In this document: positions 11,564 through 22,221 of the stretch, one piece after another
Position numbering within the stretch: the stretch's first letter is position 1
Layout of the letters: the number at the start of each line of letters is the position of its first letter
Source: Adiantum capillus-veneris
Taxonomy: Eukaryota > Streptophyta > Polypodiopsida > Polypodiales > Pteridaceae
Assembly: GCA_014529385.2 (NCBI GenBank)
Contig: CM043955.1
Span: 142,012,640-142,076,639 of the forward strand
Direction: 5' to 3'
Length of the DNA: 64,000 nucleotides
The notes under the pieces: model-generated
Database searches by the model: none
What the model was told of the DNA's origin: nothing
What the model saw: the letters and a program-made list of their open reading frames with translations, nothing else
Translations under genes and position numbers: made by a program

Positions 11564-14500
11564 CTACATGTCGCAGAGTCCAAGCATAGTCCGGAAACGT
11601 CGAAGCTTCTCAGCTCCGAGGGCCTTGGTAAAGACATCCGCTATCTGCTCCTCTGTGCTGACGTAGACCAAGTCGATGTCGCCCGCCAACACTCGCTCTC
11701 GAACGTAGTGGTAATGGACCTCTATGTGCTTGGTCCTGGCATGGAACACTGGGTTCTTAGCCAACTGCATGCTGCTGAGGTTGTCACAATGGATGACAAT
11801 CTACTGGTCCACCTGCACTCCCAAGTCCTCAAGTAATGTGCGTAGCCAAGCTACCTCGCACGCCGCAACTGCTGCACCTCTGTACTCGGCCTCTATGCTC
11901 GATAAAGAAACCGTAGGCTGCTTTTTGCTGCTCCAAGTAACAGCAGCACTCCCAAAAGAGAACATGAAGCCACTCGTAGATCTCCTATCAACAATGCTAC
12001 CTGCCCAATCTGCATCTATATGCCCATACAATGCTAATGGCACATCTACTGCATAGAACAATGCGTAGTCAAGAGTCCCTTGCACATACCGAAGTGTGCG
12101 TCGTACTCCATCCAAATGTGGCTTCCTCGGAAGCTGCATGAACTGACTCTCCAAGCCTACTGTGTAGCTCAAGTCTAGCCTCGTGATAGTCAAGTAGATT
12201 AGACTACCCACAATCTTCCTGTACATCTTGACATCCTCAACAACATCACCCTTCTCTACACTCAGCTTTGCATTCACATCCAAGGGAATAGAAATTGGCT
12301 TACAATCATCCATACCATACTTTGACAACATGTCCAAAGCATACTGTCTCTGTGACAGCCATACACCCTCCGGAGTCCTGATCACCTCAATGCCAAGAAA
12401 GTAGCGCAACTCGCCCAAATCTTTCATTTCAAACTCCTCTTTGAGAAGACCCTTCACATGGTCAATCTCCATAGCATTGTCACCCACAATAATAAGGTCA
12501 TCTACATATATGGTAATGACCACAATCCCCACATCACTCTCACGTACATAGAGTGAATGATCAGCATGAGCTCTCCTAAACCCAATACTGACAAGATACT
12601 TGGCAATCCTGTCATACCATGCTCGAGAGCCCTGCTTCAAACCATACAAAGCTTTGAGAAGCCTGCATACATAATCTGGGTAACCTGGATCGACATAACC
12701 AGGTGGCTGATCCATATACACTTCCTCTTGCAAATCACCATTCAAGAAGGCATTCTTTACATCCATTTGATGCATAATCCATCCTCTAGATGCAGCCAGT
12801 GCTATGACAGCTCTCACAGTCGTCATCTTTGCCACTGGAGCAAAGGTCTCCTCATAGTCTATTCCATACGTCTATGCATAACCCTTTGCGACCAGCCTTG
12901 CCTTGTGACGTTCAATGTTACCATCAGCCTTATGCTTGGTTTTATACACCCATTTACAGCCAATAGCTTTCTTGCCACTTGGCAATGGCACCAACTCCCA
13001 TGTGTCGTTTGCTTCCAATGCAGTCATCTCTTCATTCATTGCATCATCCCAATGCACATTTCCAACTGCATCCTCAAAACATGTGGGCTCCACATCCTGT
13101 ATCACCTTAGCCATGTAGACTTGGTGATGCGCTAGATACCCATCATAAGTCAATTTCTGAACTGGATTTCTGACTCTGTTAGATCTGCGTGGTCCTGGGT
13201 CACTCCTTTGCCCTCTAGCATCTTCTTGTACTTTCCTTACACCAGGTGTCCTGACAGCCGGAATTCCAAATTCCTCATCAAGACTTTGTTCAGAACCATC
13301 TGAATCCATGTCTACATGTGAAAACCCTGATGATGCATCAGCCATAAAGGGAGGTTCATCAACTTTTTCCTTTCCTTTTCGTGATACATTTCATGTACCT
13401 GCTGGTGGAGTAACCTGCGTACGTAGTCTACCATTCCATGGCTTCTCAACAGAGCCACGAGAAGACGACTCTTGTGGTCCACTCAAAACCTGTGACTGTG
13501 GCCTCACATTTTGTACAACCACATCATCTTTTACATCAGCCCCAATAGTGCCATGTCCATTACTGTACCAGCTGCTCATCTCATCAAAGACTACATCTCT
13601 GCTCACTCGTAATTCTCGTGTAGTAGGATTGTAGCACCTGTACCCCTTTTTTTCAAGGGAATATCCCACAAGAATACATTTCTCTGCTTTAGGATCCAAT
13701 TTCCTACACAACTCATCTGGTACATGCACGTAAGCTATGTAGCCAAACACTTTCAAGTGTGCCAAATCAGGCTTTGTACCTGTAAACTTTTCCTCGGGTG
13801 TTACATCATGCACCGCAGCTGTAGGTGTCCTGTTCATAATGTACACAGCTGTATTTATAGCTTCAGCCCAGAAATGATGAGGCATGTTCTTCTCATTCAT
13901 CAATGCACGTGCAACCTCTGCAATGTGCCTGTTTTTCCTTTCTGCGACCCCATTCTGCTGTGGAGTATATCTGCATGTAAACTGCCTGCGTATACCATGC
14001 ATTCGCAAAAAATCTGGAAAATCATTGGAGAAGTACTCTCCCCCTCCATCTGACCTCAATGTCTTGATTTGCATATCTGTCTCCTTCTCAATCATAACTT
14101 TGAAGTCCTGAAAGTGTCCAAACACTTCACTTTTCTTACGCATGAAGTAGACCCATACTTTCCTTGTATGGTCATCAATGAAAGAGACATAATACCTGCA
14201 ACCATGTATACTTGCAGTATCGGTTGGACCCCAAACATCTGTGTGCACCACCTCAAGTGGCTTTTTACATACATTGTGCTCATGTGGAAATGAGCCCTTT
14301 GACTGTTTTCCAAACTGGCATGTTGCACACACTTTATGCATACCATCCACCTTGAATTTGGGCAAACCTTTTACAATCTGTTTTGATTGCATGCTACGCA
14401 ATCTTTGCTCATTGACATGGCCAATGCGTTTGTGCCAAATGTCAACATCAGCCACAACACCTGTGCCTTGTGCAAATAATGCAGCTTTTACCTCAGGCAT

Positions 14501-15877
14501 GTCTACATTCAGCGTAAATATTATGCCCACACATTTGCCCTCTGTGATCAGCTTACAGCCATTTTGGAAATCTTCTACATAACAGCCATTCGGATTGAAG
14601 CGAACTTGCAAACCCTGCTCAACCATTTGTCCAACAGAAACAAGATTCTTTGTAATGTTTGGGACATGAAGTACATCTGCTAAGTACTTTGATTTGCCAC
14701 TCTTCGTATTTAGAGGTATGTCCCCTACATGAGCAATGGGGTGAGCTGTGTCATCTCCTGTCTGCACATAGCCTGACACATCTGGTTTGCGCATATCTCT
14801 AAACCACTCTCCACGAGACGTCATGTGATTAGAGGCACCTGAATCCACATACCAAACATCATCTTGGGTGGAATTCTCTGCAGTCATTGTATTCATTACA
14901 TGTTGCATAACAAACATGCGCTCGTTTTTGCTGTCATCTGCATCTCTGCTAGTAGATGCATAGTTGCCCTGTTCTCTCTTTCCACTTGCTTTTCCCTTTG
15001 GACAGTCACGTGACATGTGACCTCTTTCACCACAACTCCAACATTCTCTGCTATCTGGAGTATGTTGCTGCCTGCTTGATCCTACACCACGACCTCTTTG
15101 ACTCCCCCTGCCTTGAGACTGGTTTCCCTTGCCACCTGTATTGTTTTGATTTGATTGACCTTCTTGAAATTGGCCCCTGCAACCCCTTGGGCCTCGACCA
15201 CGACCTCTACGTCTACCTCTATTGGAGTTAGAATAGAAGGCTTGTTCAGAATTATTTCTGCCACGAGAAGAAGACGTGTCAAGACCAAGGTTCTTCTCCT
15301 CAAGAATAAGCATAGAAATTAAATCTTGGAACATGGGGATGGCGTCTCTTGTATTCATGGAAGACTAGAAATGTACATAATCATCTCCTAGGCCATCCAA
15401 GCATGCACGAACAATGTCATCGTCTTCCAGTGAGACTTTAATAGATCCAAGAGCCTCAATGATACTCTTGATCTTCAAAGCATAATCATTGATGGAGAGG
15501 TTGTTCCTCTTAACCTGATTTAGCTCCGACTTTAGTTGAAGCTTCCTGGCCTTGGTGCTCACCTCAAACACTCTGCTTAAGTTTTTCCATGCAATGGCGG
15601 GGGTTTCAGCATCCTGTAGATAGCCCATCATGGCATCTGTGATGCTCATAGAAAGCCAATACATCACTTTGCTATGGCCTTGTTGCCAGTCCCTCAAAGC
15701 TTTTCTTTGTTCTGCTGTAGCATTTGCCTCGGGAATCTCTGGTTCCTTTTCATTATCTCCTTTTACATAGTCCCAATAACCTTTTCCTTTTAGGAAATTA
15801 GTTATTCTGAACTTCCACGCAGGGTAGTTATTTTTCTCAAGCTTCTCAGTAACAATCTGACTGAAACCGTCAGACAT
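11564..15877 (-). pseudogene. Copia-1 Gag-Pol polyprotein, one frame with four nonsense codons
   Basis: A single minus-strand frame of about 1,437 codons starts MSDGFSQIVTEKLEKNNYPA, typical of copia Gag. In order it has a zinc knuckle (CWSCGERGHMSRDC), protease (WYVDSGASNHM), the integrase finger and core (DVWGP, RSDGGGEYF, QQNGVAERKN), reverse transcriptase (AFLNGDLQEEVYM, TIYVDDLIIVG) and RNase H (DADWAGS, SSIEAEYRGA), ending at a TGA near 11564. Four stops interrupt it without any frameshift: TAG at 15365-15367, TGA at 13391-13393, TAG at 12872-12874 and TAG at 11801-11803. The third sits in KGYA(Q)TYGIDYEE, where the family has Gln, so each fits a single C-to-T change. It is inactive unless the stops are read through. 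Confidence 0.93.
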
Positions 15878-16120
15878 CTTGAAGCACTAAGACAAAATAG
15901 CTGCAATCTGCAAAAACCTGCAAATCTGTTGAACCTGCTATCGTGGTACCTGTAACGCTTTCTACACTCAATGAGTGTCCACAATCAAGCGTACATACAA
16001 CCATTGTACTTGTACAGTAAATCTCTGTGTACTGCACTTTGGAGACCTGTTCAGAAACTTGTACGATTGCGAACGAAGGGATTGTGATGCTCTTGCTCTC
16101 TTAGCCTCTCTTGCCTACAC

Positions 16121-16135
16121 GAGGCTCTGATACCA
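16121..16135 (-). other. Copia-1 primer-binding site
   Basis: GAGGCTCTGATACCA is the reverse complement of TGGTATCAGAGCCTC, matching initiator-Met tRNA, and abuts the 5' LTR at 16136. Confidence 0.92.
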
Positions 16136-16454
16136 TGTAAAGAAAGAGGATGCAAGAGAGGTACACAAGACAAGCACACACCACACAGAGATGGAAAGCT
16201 TCTTCTTCTTCTCATAGAAAAGAGAGTACAAAATGACTAAGTGCTAAAACTGAAAAGTAGCACATTTGTATATGCGGTCACTAAGTGTGAACTCGCTAGA
16301 AGCGTACTAGGCTGGCACTATAAGTGTAGTCCAGCTGTAGAATCACTGGCAGAGATCCTCCGTGTCGGTCACCTAACGCCAGTGAGTAAATGTCGTAAGC
16401 GGCCAAGACCCGTAGTGGATTCCAGCTCAAGATGTAGAGCTCGACATCTCAACA
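16136..16454 (-). repeat. Copia-1 5' LTR
   Basis: This is the same sequence as 11229-11549 apart from nine substitutions and a 2-bp deletion (ACGCGCCAG against ACGCCAG). It is followed by AGCAC. Confidence 0.95.
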
Positions 16455-16558
16455 AGCACAAATGGACAGAAACTAAGAGAGAATACTTATATTTATATTG
16501 CTGGGAAAAAAGATATGAAGCTACAATCTTAAAAAGATATCATGAAAAAAAAAGATAC

Positions 16559-16758
16559 AAAGCTGCAAGAAGCTAAAGCTTCTTGCATGCTCTGGTTTTT
16601 GGGGGGAGTATGCGAGTACTTTTTTGGGGATCCTAGGACATCTCTCGTCCTCCACCTCCTTCTTCTCTTCTTTCGCATCTCCACCACTATAAATTGCAGG
16701 GTTGATTCAAGATCCTCTACCTCAGCTACATTGTCCTCCTTATTACAGGCATTAGTAC
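16559..16758 (-). pseudogene. Internal exon of the disrupted FCP1-like host gene
   Basis: On the minus strand a good 3' splice site (TTCTGCCCAG, ending at 16759) opens a frame that reads GTNACNKEDNVAEVEDLEST, then a basic run (MRKKRRRRWRTRD), and continues in frame to a possible donor (TTT|GTATCT at 16558). The preceding exon ends at 33655 with AAG|GTAATG, and the phases match (one base carried over), so the two exons would join in frame. Gypsy-2 lies inside the intron between them; without it the intron would be 83 bp. The next intron would be only 58 bp (16501-16558), short for a plant, so the 3' end of this exon is uncertain. No domain is recognised in this exon. Confidence 0.5.
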
Positions 16759-16815
16759 CTGGGCAGAATATTGTGACCACAATGAACACAGTAACCATGA
16801 TTTAGACATGGGAGG

Positions 16816-17725
16816 TGTTAGTAGATCGCCACGATGGACGTCTGCAGCATAGCTCTCTGGCACTAACATAATGTCAATACTCAGGGAAAGTGACTCGGAT
16901 GGGGCACGGAGACTCTATGAGATCGTCAATCTCACAGTGAACCTTCATAAGCAAACACAACAACTCTACAAGCAAACCAACACTCAATGATTAGGGAAAT
17001 CTGCCTATGTCCTTTCTCACAGCTTTAGGGCATCACACCATTTTGACACTCGAACGGACTCGAAATGAACAAAACTTTAGGAGTAGGTCTAGGACACCTA
17101 GGAGAACTATCCTAGCAAATCTGGATGCAATCCGACAAGGTACCAAAATCATGATCCATCATGAAAACGGTCCTAAAAACTACAATAGAACTATCCAGAA
17201 AGGTCTCCCTATGATTAAGGAACACTCTCCTATGGTCAAAATGACTAGAAACAACAATTTAAGCACTCAAATCTGCAATTATATCTCACAGATGCGTAGT
17301 CACAAACCACAACAAAACTGACAATGCTTACACTTGAATTAAAGAGCAAAGAGAGAGGAACACAATGCAAGTTTCGGATTTGAAAACGGATTACCCAATC
17401 ATTAGAAAAGCTGATTACAAGTTGGAGCAGCTTCGTAGCTTGAGCGTACATTTTTTGAGCTCCCTTCTTCCTCTAAAGATAAGACTTCTTTCACATTAAA
17501 TTTATTGACCTTTATACCTACGGCTTTCTAAATGGCCAGTGGCCTGCTCACACGGACCTTTACAAATATCATTACAACATTACAATTTAGGGGATTGATT
17601 GCTACTCTAGAATTAGGATTTACACAGAGTATTACTACACTAGCTCGGAAAACTAATAGAGTATAAATGTGGTGTCCGACTACGTGTTCGACCAATTGGG
17701 TGCCCATTTGATCTGTCCTCAAACA
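16816..17725 (-). repeat. Gypsy-2 3' LTR
   Basis: It starts TGTTAGTAGATCGCC and ends TCCTCAAACA. It aligns along its length with 32719-33623; the first 245 bases differ at about 9% of positions by eye and the rest less. Confidence 0.92.
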
Positions 17726-17737
17726 TTCCCCCCTTCC
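17726..17737 (-). other. Gypsy-2 polypurine tract
   Basis: TTCCCCCCTTCC on the plus strand reads GGAAGGGGGGAA on the element strand and abuts the 3' LTR. Confidence 0.85.
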
Positions 17738-18975
17738 TAATTTGTGTCGTCCCTTGACACGACCTTATGCAGTCTTGTCATAGGGTTGTCTTCAGTTTTG
17801 TCTTGAAGCTTGGTCTTCAGTCAACTTTGTCTTGAAGGTTGATCTTCAGCGTGGGAAGTGCTTTGTTGTTGATGACACTCCCCTCTTCCTAGAGTAATCC
17901 ATAGCTGTCATGTTGTTGATTTGTGATTTGAGTTTGATTGTTGAGGCAACTTTTCTTCTTGTTGCGCATTCTTCTCTTTGTTGCCAATCTTAGCCGCCAT
18001 GAAGATGGATGTTGATGTGTCTGATCTTGTAGAACTAATCCTCTTTGTGGCGTGGAATTTATGATGGATTTTCTTTCAAGGTCCACTGCACTTTGAGTTC
18101 TCCGCAATAGGTCACCAATGTTGAAGCAATGTGTGAGCTACTTTTGTTTGTTGTGGATCACTCTCTCATGAAATTTGTCATTGCTTGTCGTTGTAGGCCA
18201 TTCTTTGACTTGCCATTGTTTGACAGAGCTTTGTTGTCGACCTTGGAGATAAAAGGTTTTCTTGTTAATCATATGGAGACCTGCTGTGTTTGCTCCAAGT
18301 CGTTGTTGATTGATTTGGGTAGCTACTTATTGTTGATGTAGAAGCAATATATACAAGAAGTTGATGATGAGGGTTTTTAGATTAGGGTCTTAAAACCTGG
18401 ACAACCAAAGGGAAAAAACTCAGTGGGAAAAAAGTGCCCTTGGTATACGTTCTTATTGGAGTTGAGCATTTGGACTTGAAGTACCTGTCATGCAAGGTGA
18501 GTGCTTGGGAGAAACAAAGGAAGAGTGCCTAATGCAAGTGCCAATTATGGGACACTCTATATGTATATGAAAATTTTCAAACAAAAGCATGCAGTGTAAG
18601 AGATGAAGTTGATGGGTGCTTCAAGGAATAAATGTAGCACATGTGACATCAAAAGACGTCTCAATAGCTTCCATGTTTCCAAGAAGTGTTTTTGATGTAG
18701 AAGCTTCTCCACTCATTCCTCATTGTGCTAAGTCCATAAGTGTCTTTTGGACCTCCTCCTTTACTTACCACTACACTACAATGACTTTGACTATTATGCT
18801 CACCTATACCAACATGAGCGACACAATGTAATTATACTCAACTCTTCTCGGTTGAGCAGTACCTAAAATAACTAAGACGCTTAGACCACAGAGAATATTA
18901 CATGAAGGTTTGGGACTAACGCCTCGCTCATTTAGTGGCTTAGCTGCCCGACTCTGACTTTTATGCCATGTATTT
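17738..18975 (-). other. Gypsy-2 3' internal region, no recognised coding domain
   Basis: I see no gene. At 18112 an LTR-like start (TGTTGAAGCAATG) is preceded by CCGCAATAGGTCACCA, which could be the complement of a primer site. At about 18392-18450 a stretch like CTCAGTGGGAAAAAAGTGCCC resembles part of the copia-2 LTR. These hint at an older LTR fragment inside gypsy-2, but no second copy or target duplication was found. Confidence 0.4.
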
Positions 18976-20481
18976 TTAATGGCGACTTGGACCTACCTGT
19001 TCAAGGCCAGAAACCCAATTCCATAAGTTTTGGAAATGTAGGCCTCTTCCATTGTGTTGGTCTTTGGGTGCCATCATTTTGTTGAGTAGTAGGTTGGCAT
19101 ATTTTGGCTCCTCTTGACTTGCTTGTTGTATGTTGATACTTCTTTGTAAAACAAGTCCTTCAGCTTTGATAGGGCTTGATGTAGCCTTTGTGTTAATTTC
19201 CATGAGAAGCGATTGTCGAGATGTGTGAGATTCCACTAGCAATTTTGGAACCCACCTTGTGTTTGGTCCTTCTGTGACCGTCTTTGACATTTTCTTCTCT
19301 TTCTCGATAACTTGATGGACACTAGTCTTTGGTAGCCAAATTTGATGATTTCCGTTGTAGAAGCCTTGATTTTGGAGTTGATGACGAGATATCCATCTAG
19401 AGATTGTAGCAACCTTGGTTTCATTTGGCTGTTGGTGATCATTGCTTGCCTTGGGGTAGAAGTTTGTTCTGCATTATTTTTCTTGGTTGTTCCAGATTGA
19501 GCTACACTTTTTGGTAATCATATTTGAGTGTTACCTGCATAGAATCCTTGTGCTTCGAGTAGCTTAACTGGAATCATCCGCTGCCTCACCTGTCTTTCTT
19601 GGGTACTTTGACTAGCGTCTGACTTTCGTACCCAAACTTGTCGCATTTCTTGCTTGGAAGGTCTTTTCTTCTGCCTTTTTTGGTTTTTCTTTCTCCTATT
19701 TGAGTTGTTTGTCTTGCGTTTGTAGCGCATCTTGTTCTTTGTAGAGCACGGTGGTTGAGATGGGTAGGTGCAGGTGATTACGTTAGGCTTTTTGGCCCAA
19801 ACATTAGTGTTTCCTTGGAAGTAGCCTTGAGCAGTGATTGACTCATTTGATGCTACCCACCCTGTCACCTTTTGTTGTTGTGGTTGAACTTGTGCTTCAT
19901 GTATCCAAACTGGGTCTTTGACTTTGATGTGCTCTTTGGATACCAACACTTGGTTGACATTCTTTGGCTTCTTTTGGATGTTTTTTTGTGATGGAAACTT
20001 TGGTTGATAGACTTTTTGCTTTGGTTTCCATTGCATTGTCGATGGTTTGGCTCTTGATGTAGAGGCTTCACGGGAAGTTTGATGGAATCTCGTTGAAGGT
20101 AAAGTCGTCTTGCGAGGCTGATATACTTCAATGTTTGCTTTACCCTTTTTCGTGATGGTTGGTTGCTCCTTTTTGGCATTGACTTGTTGGGATTTTTGAT
20201 GGTGTTGTTGCTGAAGATTTTTCTTGTAGTTGAAAGAAGATGTTCCTCCAACTTTCTGTCAAGACTAGACTCTCCTTTATATAATGGGATTCAATTATGT
20301 GAAAAGTATCTTTATATTCCTTGGTACTCAATTTGAGTACGGCTTCTGTCATGCCGAAGCTAGGAATTGGCATTTTTGAACTTGTGTACACGATATCCTC
20401 TAGCTCGGTGATTGGCAGCTTTTCCATCATGATCCATGTTCCATAAGTCATTAGATTCTTTGTTGCATCTGGATCTATCAC
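18976..20481 (-). pseudogene. Gypsy-2 Lys/Gln-rich 3' coding region, broken
   Basis: Several minus-strand open frames follow the protease. The first (20481-20140) is a compact stretch of about 110 residues (ITELEDIVYTSSKMPIPSFG) of unknown type. After it the sequence becomes very rich in Lys, Gln, Asn and Ser. A motif close to A-Q-G-F/Y-Y/F-x-G-N-x-x-I/V-W recurs at least three times, around 19346, 19545 and 19825, with one Trp turned into a TGA. Frames change between copies. It occupies the place where RT would be expected but has no RT, RNase H or integrase motifs. Its function is unknown; nucleic-acid binding would suit the charge, which is speculation. Confidence 0.4.
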
Positions 20482-20502
20482 AGCTGAACATGTGATTTTG
20501 AG

Positions 20503-22211
20503 TCATGTTTCTTCGCATATGCTAAATTTAATCATCATAGGAGACAACCGATCTTCGTCCTTATCCTTGTTCTTCTTTTGATCTTGCATTTTTTGAACAT
20601 TTGACGTTGAACTTGGAAGCTTTTCTCCTTCATCTACTTTCATTTGCACTTTTTCAGGAGTTGACTTCCTTGAAATAGCTTTTATCGATTCTCCAGGTAT
20701 GTCAATGATGACATATTCTCGTGGTTGCTCTGCTTCCTTCGTTTGCACTTTGGCATCATGGTCAATGATGACATATTCTCGTGGTTGCTCTGCTTCCTTC
20801 GTTTGCACTTTGGCATCATGGTCCATGATGTAGCTATCTATCTCACCTTTTTTGCTTTCCCACTCACAAACCTCATTAGCTTCCTTCAACAACTTTATTG
20901 TAAATAAGGGAGCTATATCATATCCATCTTCATCGCAAAATTTAGTCAGGGTCGCCTCATTCACACACACATCAAGAGTCGCCAGTATTTGATCCCATCC
21001 AAAGGTTTCAAATAACTCCTCTGAAAATGGTTCTGGTACATATGCCTCATCTTCTACTGAACGCTCTAGGATGCAATCTTGCTTTCTAAGACTTCCACTC
21101 TCAGGAGCTCCATACATCCAAATATGCGCTTTGCTTTCCAAATCAGCTATGGAGTTTAAGTCCTCCCCCAGGGTTCTCAATACATCTCTATAACTATGAT
21201 CTTTGACACTGATTTTTGTAGTAATTTCCTTGTGTCTTAAGTAGATATAGTCATAGCCCGAGTCTTGTACCATTTTGAGCTTACGCATGAATGGCAGCCC
21301 AATAATGATATCAAAGTTGTTGCTCTTGTCAAAATCCATTATGGCAAAGGTATGCTCATATTCGATGGCACACGAGGATACAATGAATTGTTCTAATATT
21401 CCAATCAGTTTCTCCATGTATCCATCCGCTAATTGCAGTTTCTTTCCTAAGAGCAGGCTTTCCCCATTTTTCCATATCTCTTTGGTTGCAATGGAAATTC
21501 CTGCCCCACTATCTAATATAGCAACTGTCTTTACTCCTTTGTACTCAAGTGGTAAGGTGGTGTTTCCTTCGTCTCCTTCACAATAGTCACCCACTTTATT
21601 TACCGGTATTGGCTTTGTATGTCACTTCTTCGGCGAGGTGTCATCCATGTTTTTGTCCGCAAGTTGGTCATGAGAAGGGATTTTCAACCCCATGTTTTCC
21701 AAGTGTTTGCCCATTTGGCCCCATAGATGCGGTCTAATTTTCAGTAGCTTTGAGAGATAAAGTGTGCATTGTATAGGAGAAGACATCAATTCATGCAAGC
21801 TCTTGGTATCCATCATTTGTGGTGTGGCTTTACACTGAGCAGGTACCATTTTAACCTCAAATTTTGTTTCGAGTTCTCCTATGAAAGATGGCAAAGTCTT
21901 TAGAGAGCATGGTTTACTCTCTTCAAATGCGGCAGACCCAACATCTCCATATAGAGATCATATATCCCCTGGGAAAAATTCGTGATCCATGTTATATCAG
22001 GGATAGGTGCTGACTGTAAAGTAGCACTACCATCTTTTTGGTTTCTGATTGATTCCCACAAGGATTGTGGCCATGGTTCTTCTACCTCCGGAATAGGCAT
22101 CACTGCTTGTGAGCCCACCCCATTTGTGGTATTGGCTACTTCTCTCGTATCTAAAGGTGCCTCAACTCCCGACCCTCCTTTGTCTATGTTTACAATACCC
22201 TGGCTCTTCAA
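20503..22211 (-). pseudogene. Gypsy-2 protease region
   Basis: The best open frame (21594-20503, 363 codons) contains VAILDSGAGISIATKEIW with the D-S-G active-site triad of retropepsins, then FDIIIGLPFMRKLKM, where the ILG-like motif reads IIG. Downstream is an acidic linker holding a perfect 60-bp (20-codon) tandem duplication. Upstream (21894-21622 and 22211-21900) is a linker that joins it to Gag in shifted frames (LKIRPHLWGQMGKHLENMGL). The protease would process the element's Gag. The region is followed by a stop at 20503 and not by reverse transcriptase. Confidence 0.75.
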
Positions 22212-22221
22212 TTCCTGGAGT

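Larger units (their letters stand above)
11229..16454 (-). mobile_element. Copia-1: complete Ty1/copia element with four stops
   Basis: LTRs at 11229-11549 and 16136-16454 flank one long reading frame in copia order (gag, protease, integrase, RT, RNase H). The target duplication AGCAC is perfect (11224-11228 and 16455-16459). A primer site for initiator-Met tRNA and a polypurine tract are in place. I count nine substitutions and one 2-bp indel between the LTRs, about 3%, so the insertion is fairly recent. It landed in the FCP1-like host gene in the same orientation. Confidence 0.95.

Noticed and set aside
11564-15877. Stops in copia-1 as RNA-editing or readthrough sites
   Set aside because: U-to-C editing of stops is known from organelles of some land plants, not nuclear transposons, and stop positions within integrase, RT and RNase H do not suit programmed readthrough. 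Deamination decay is simpler.
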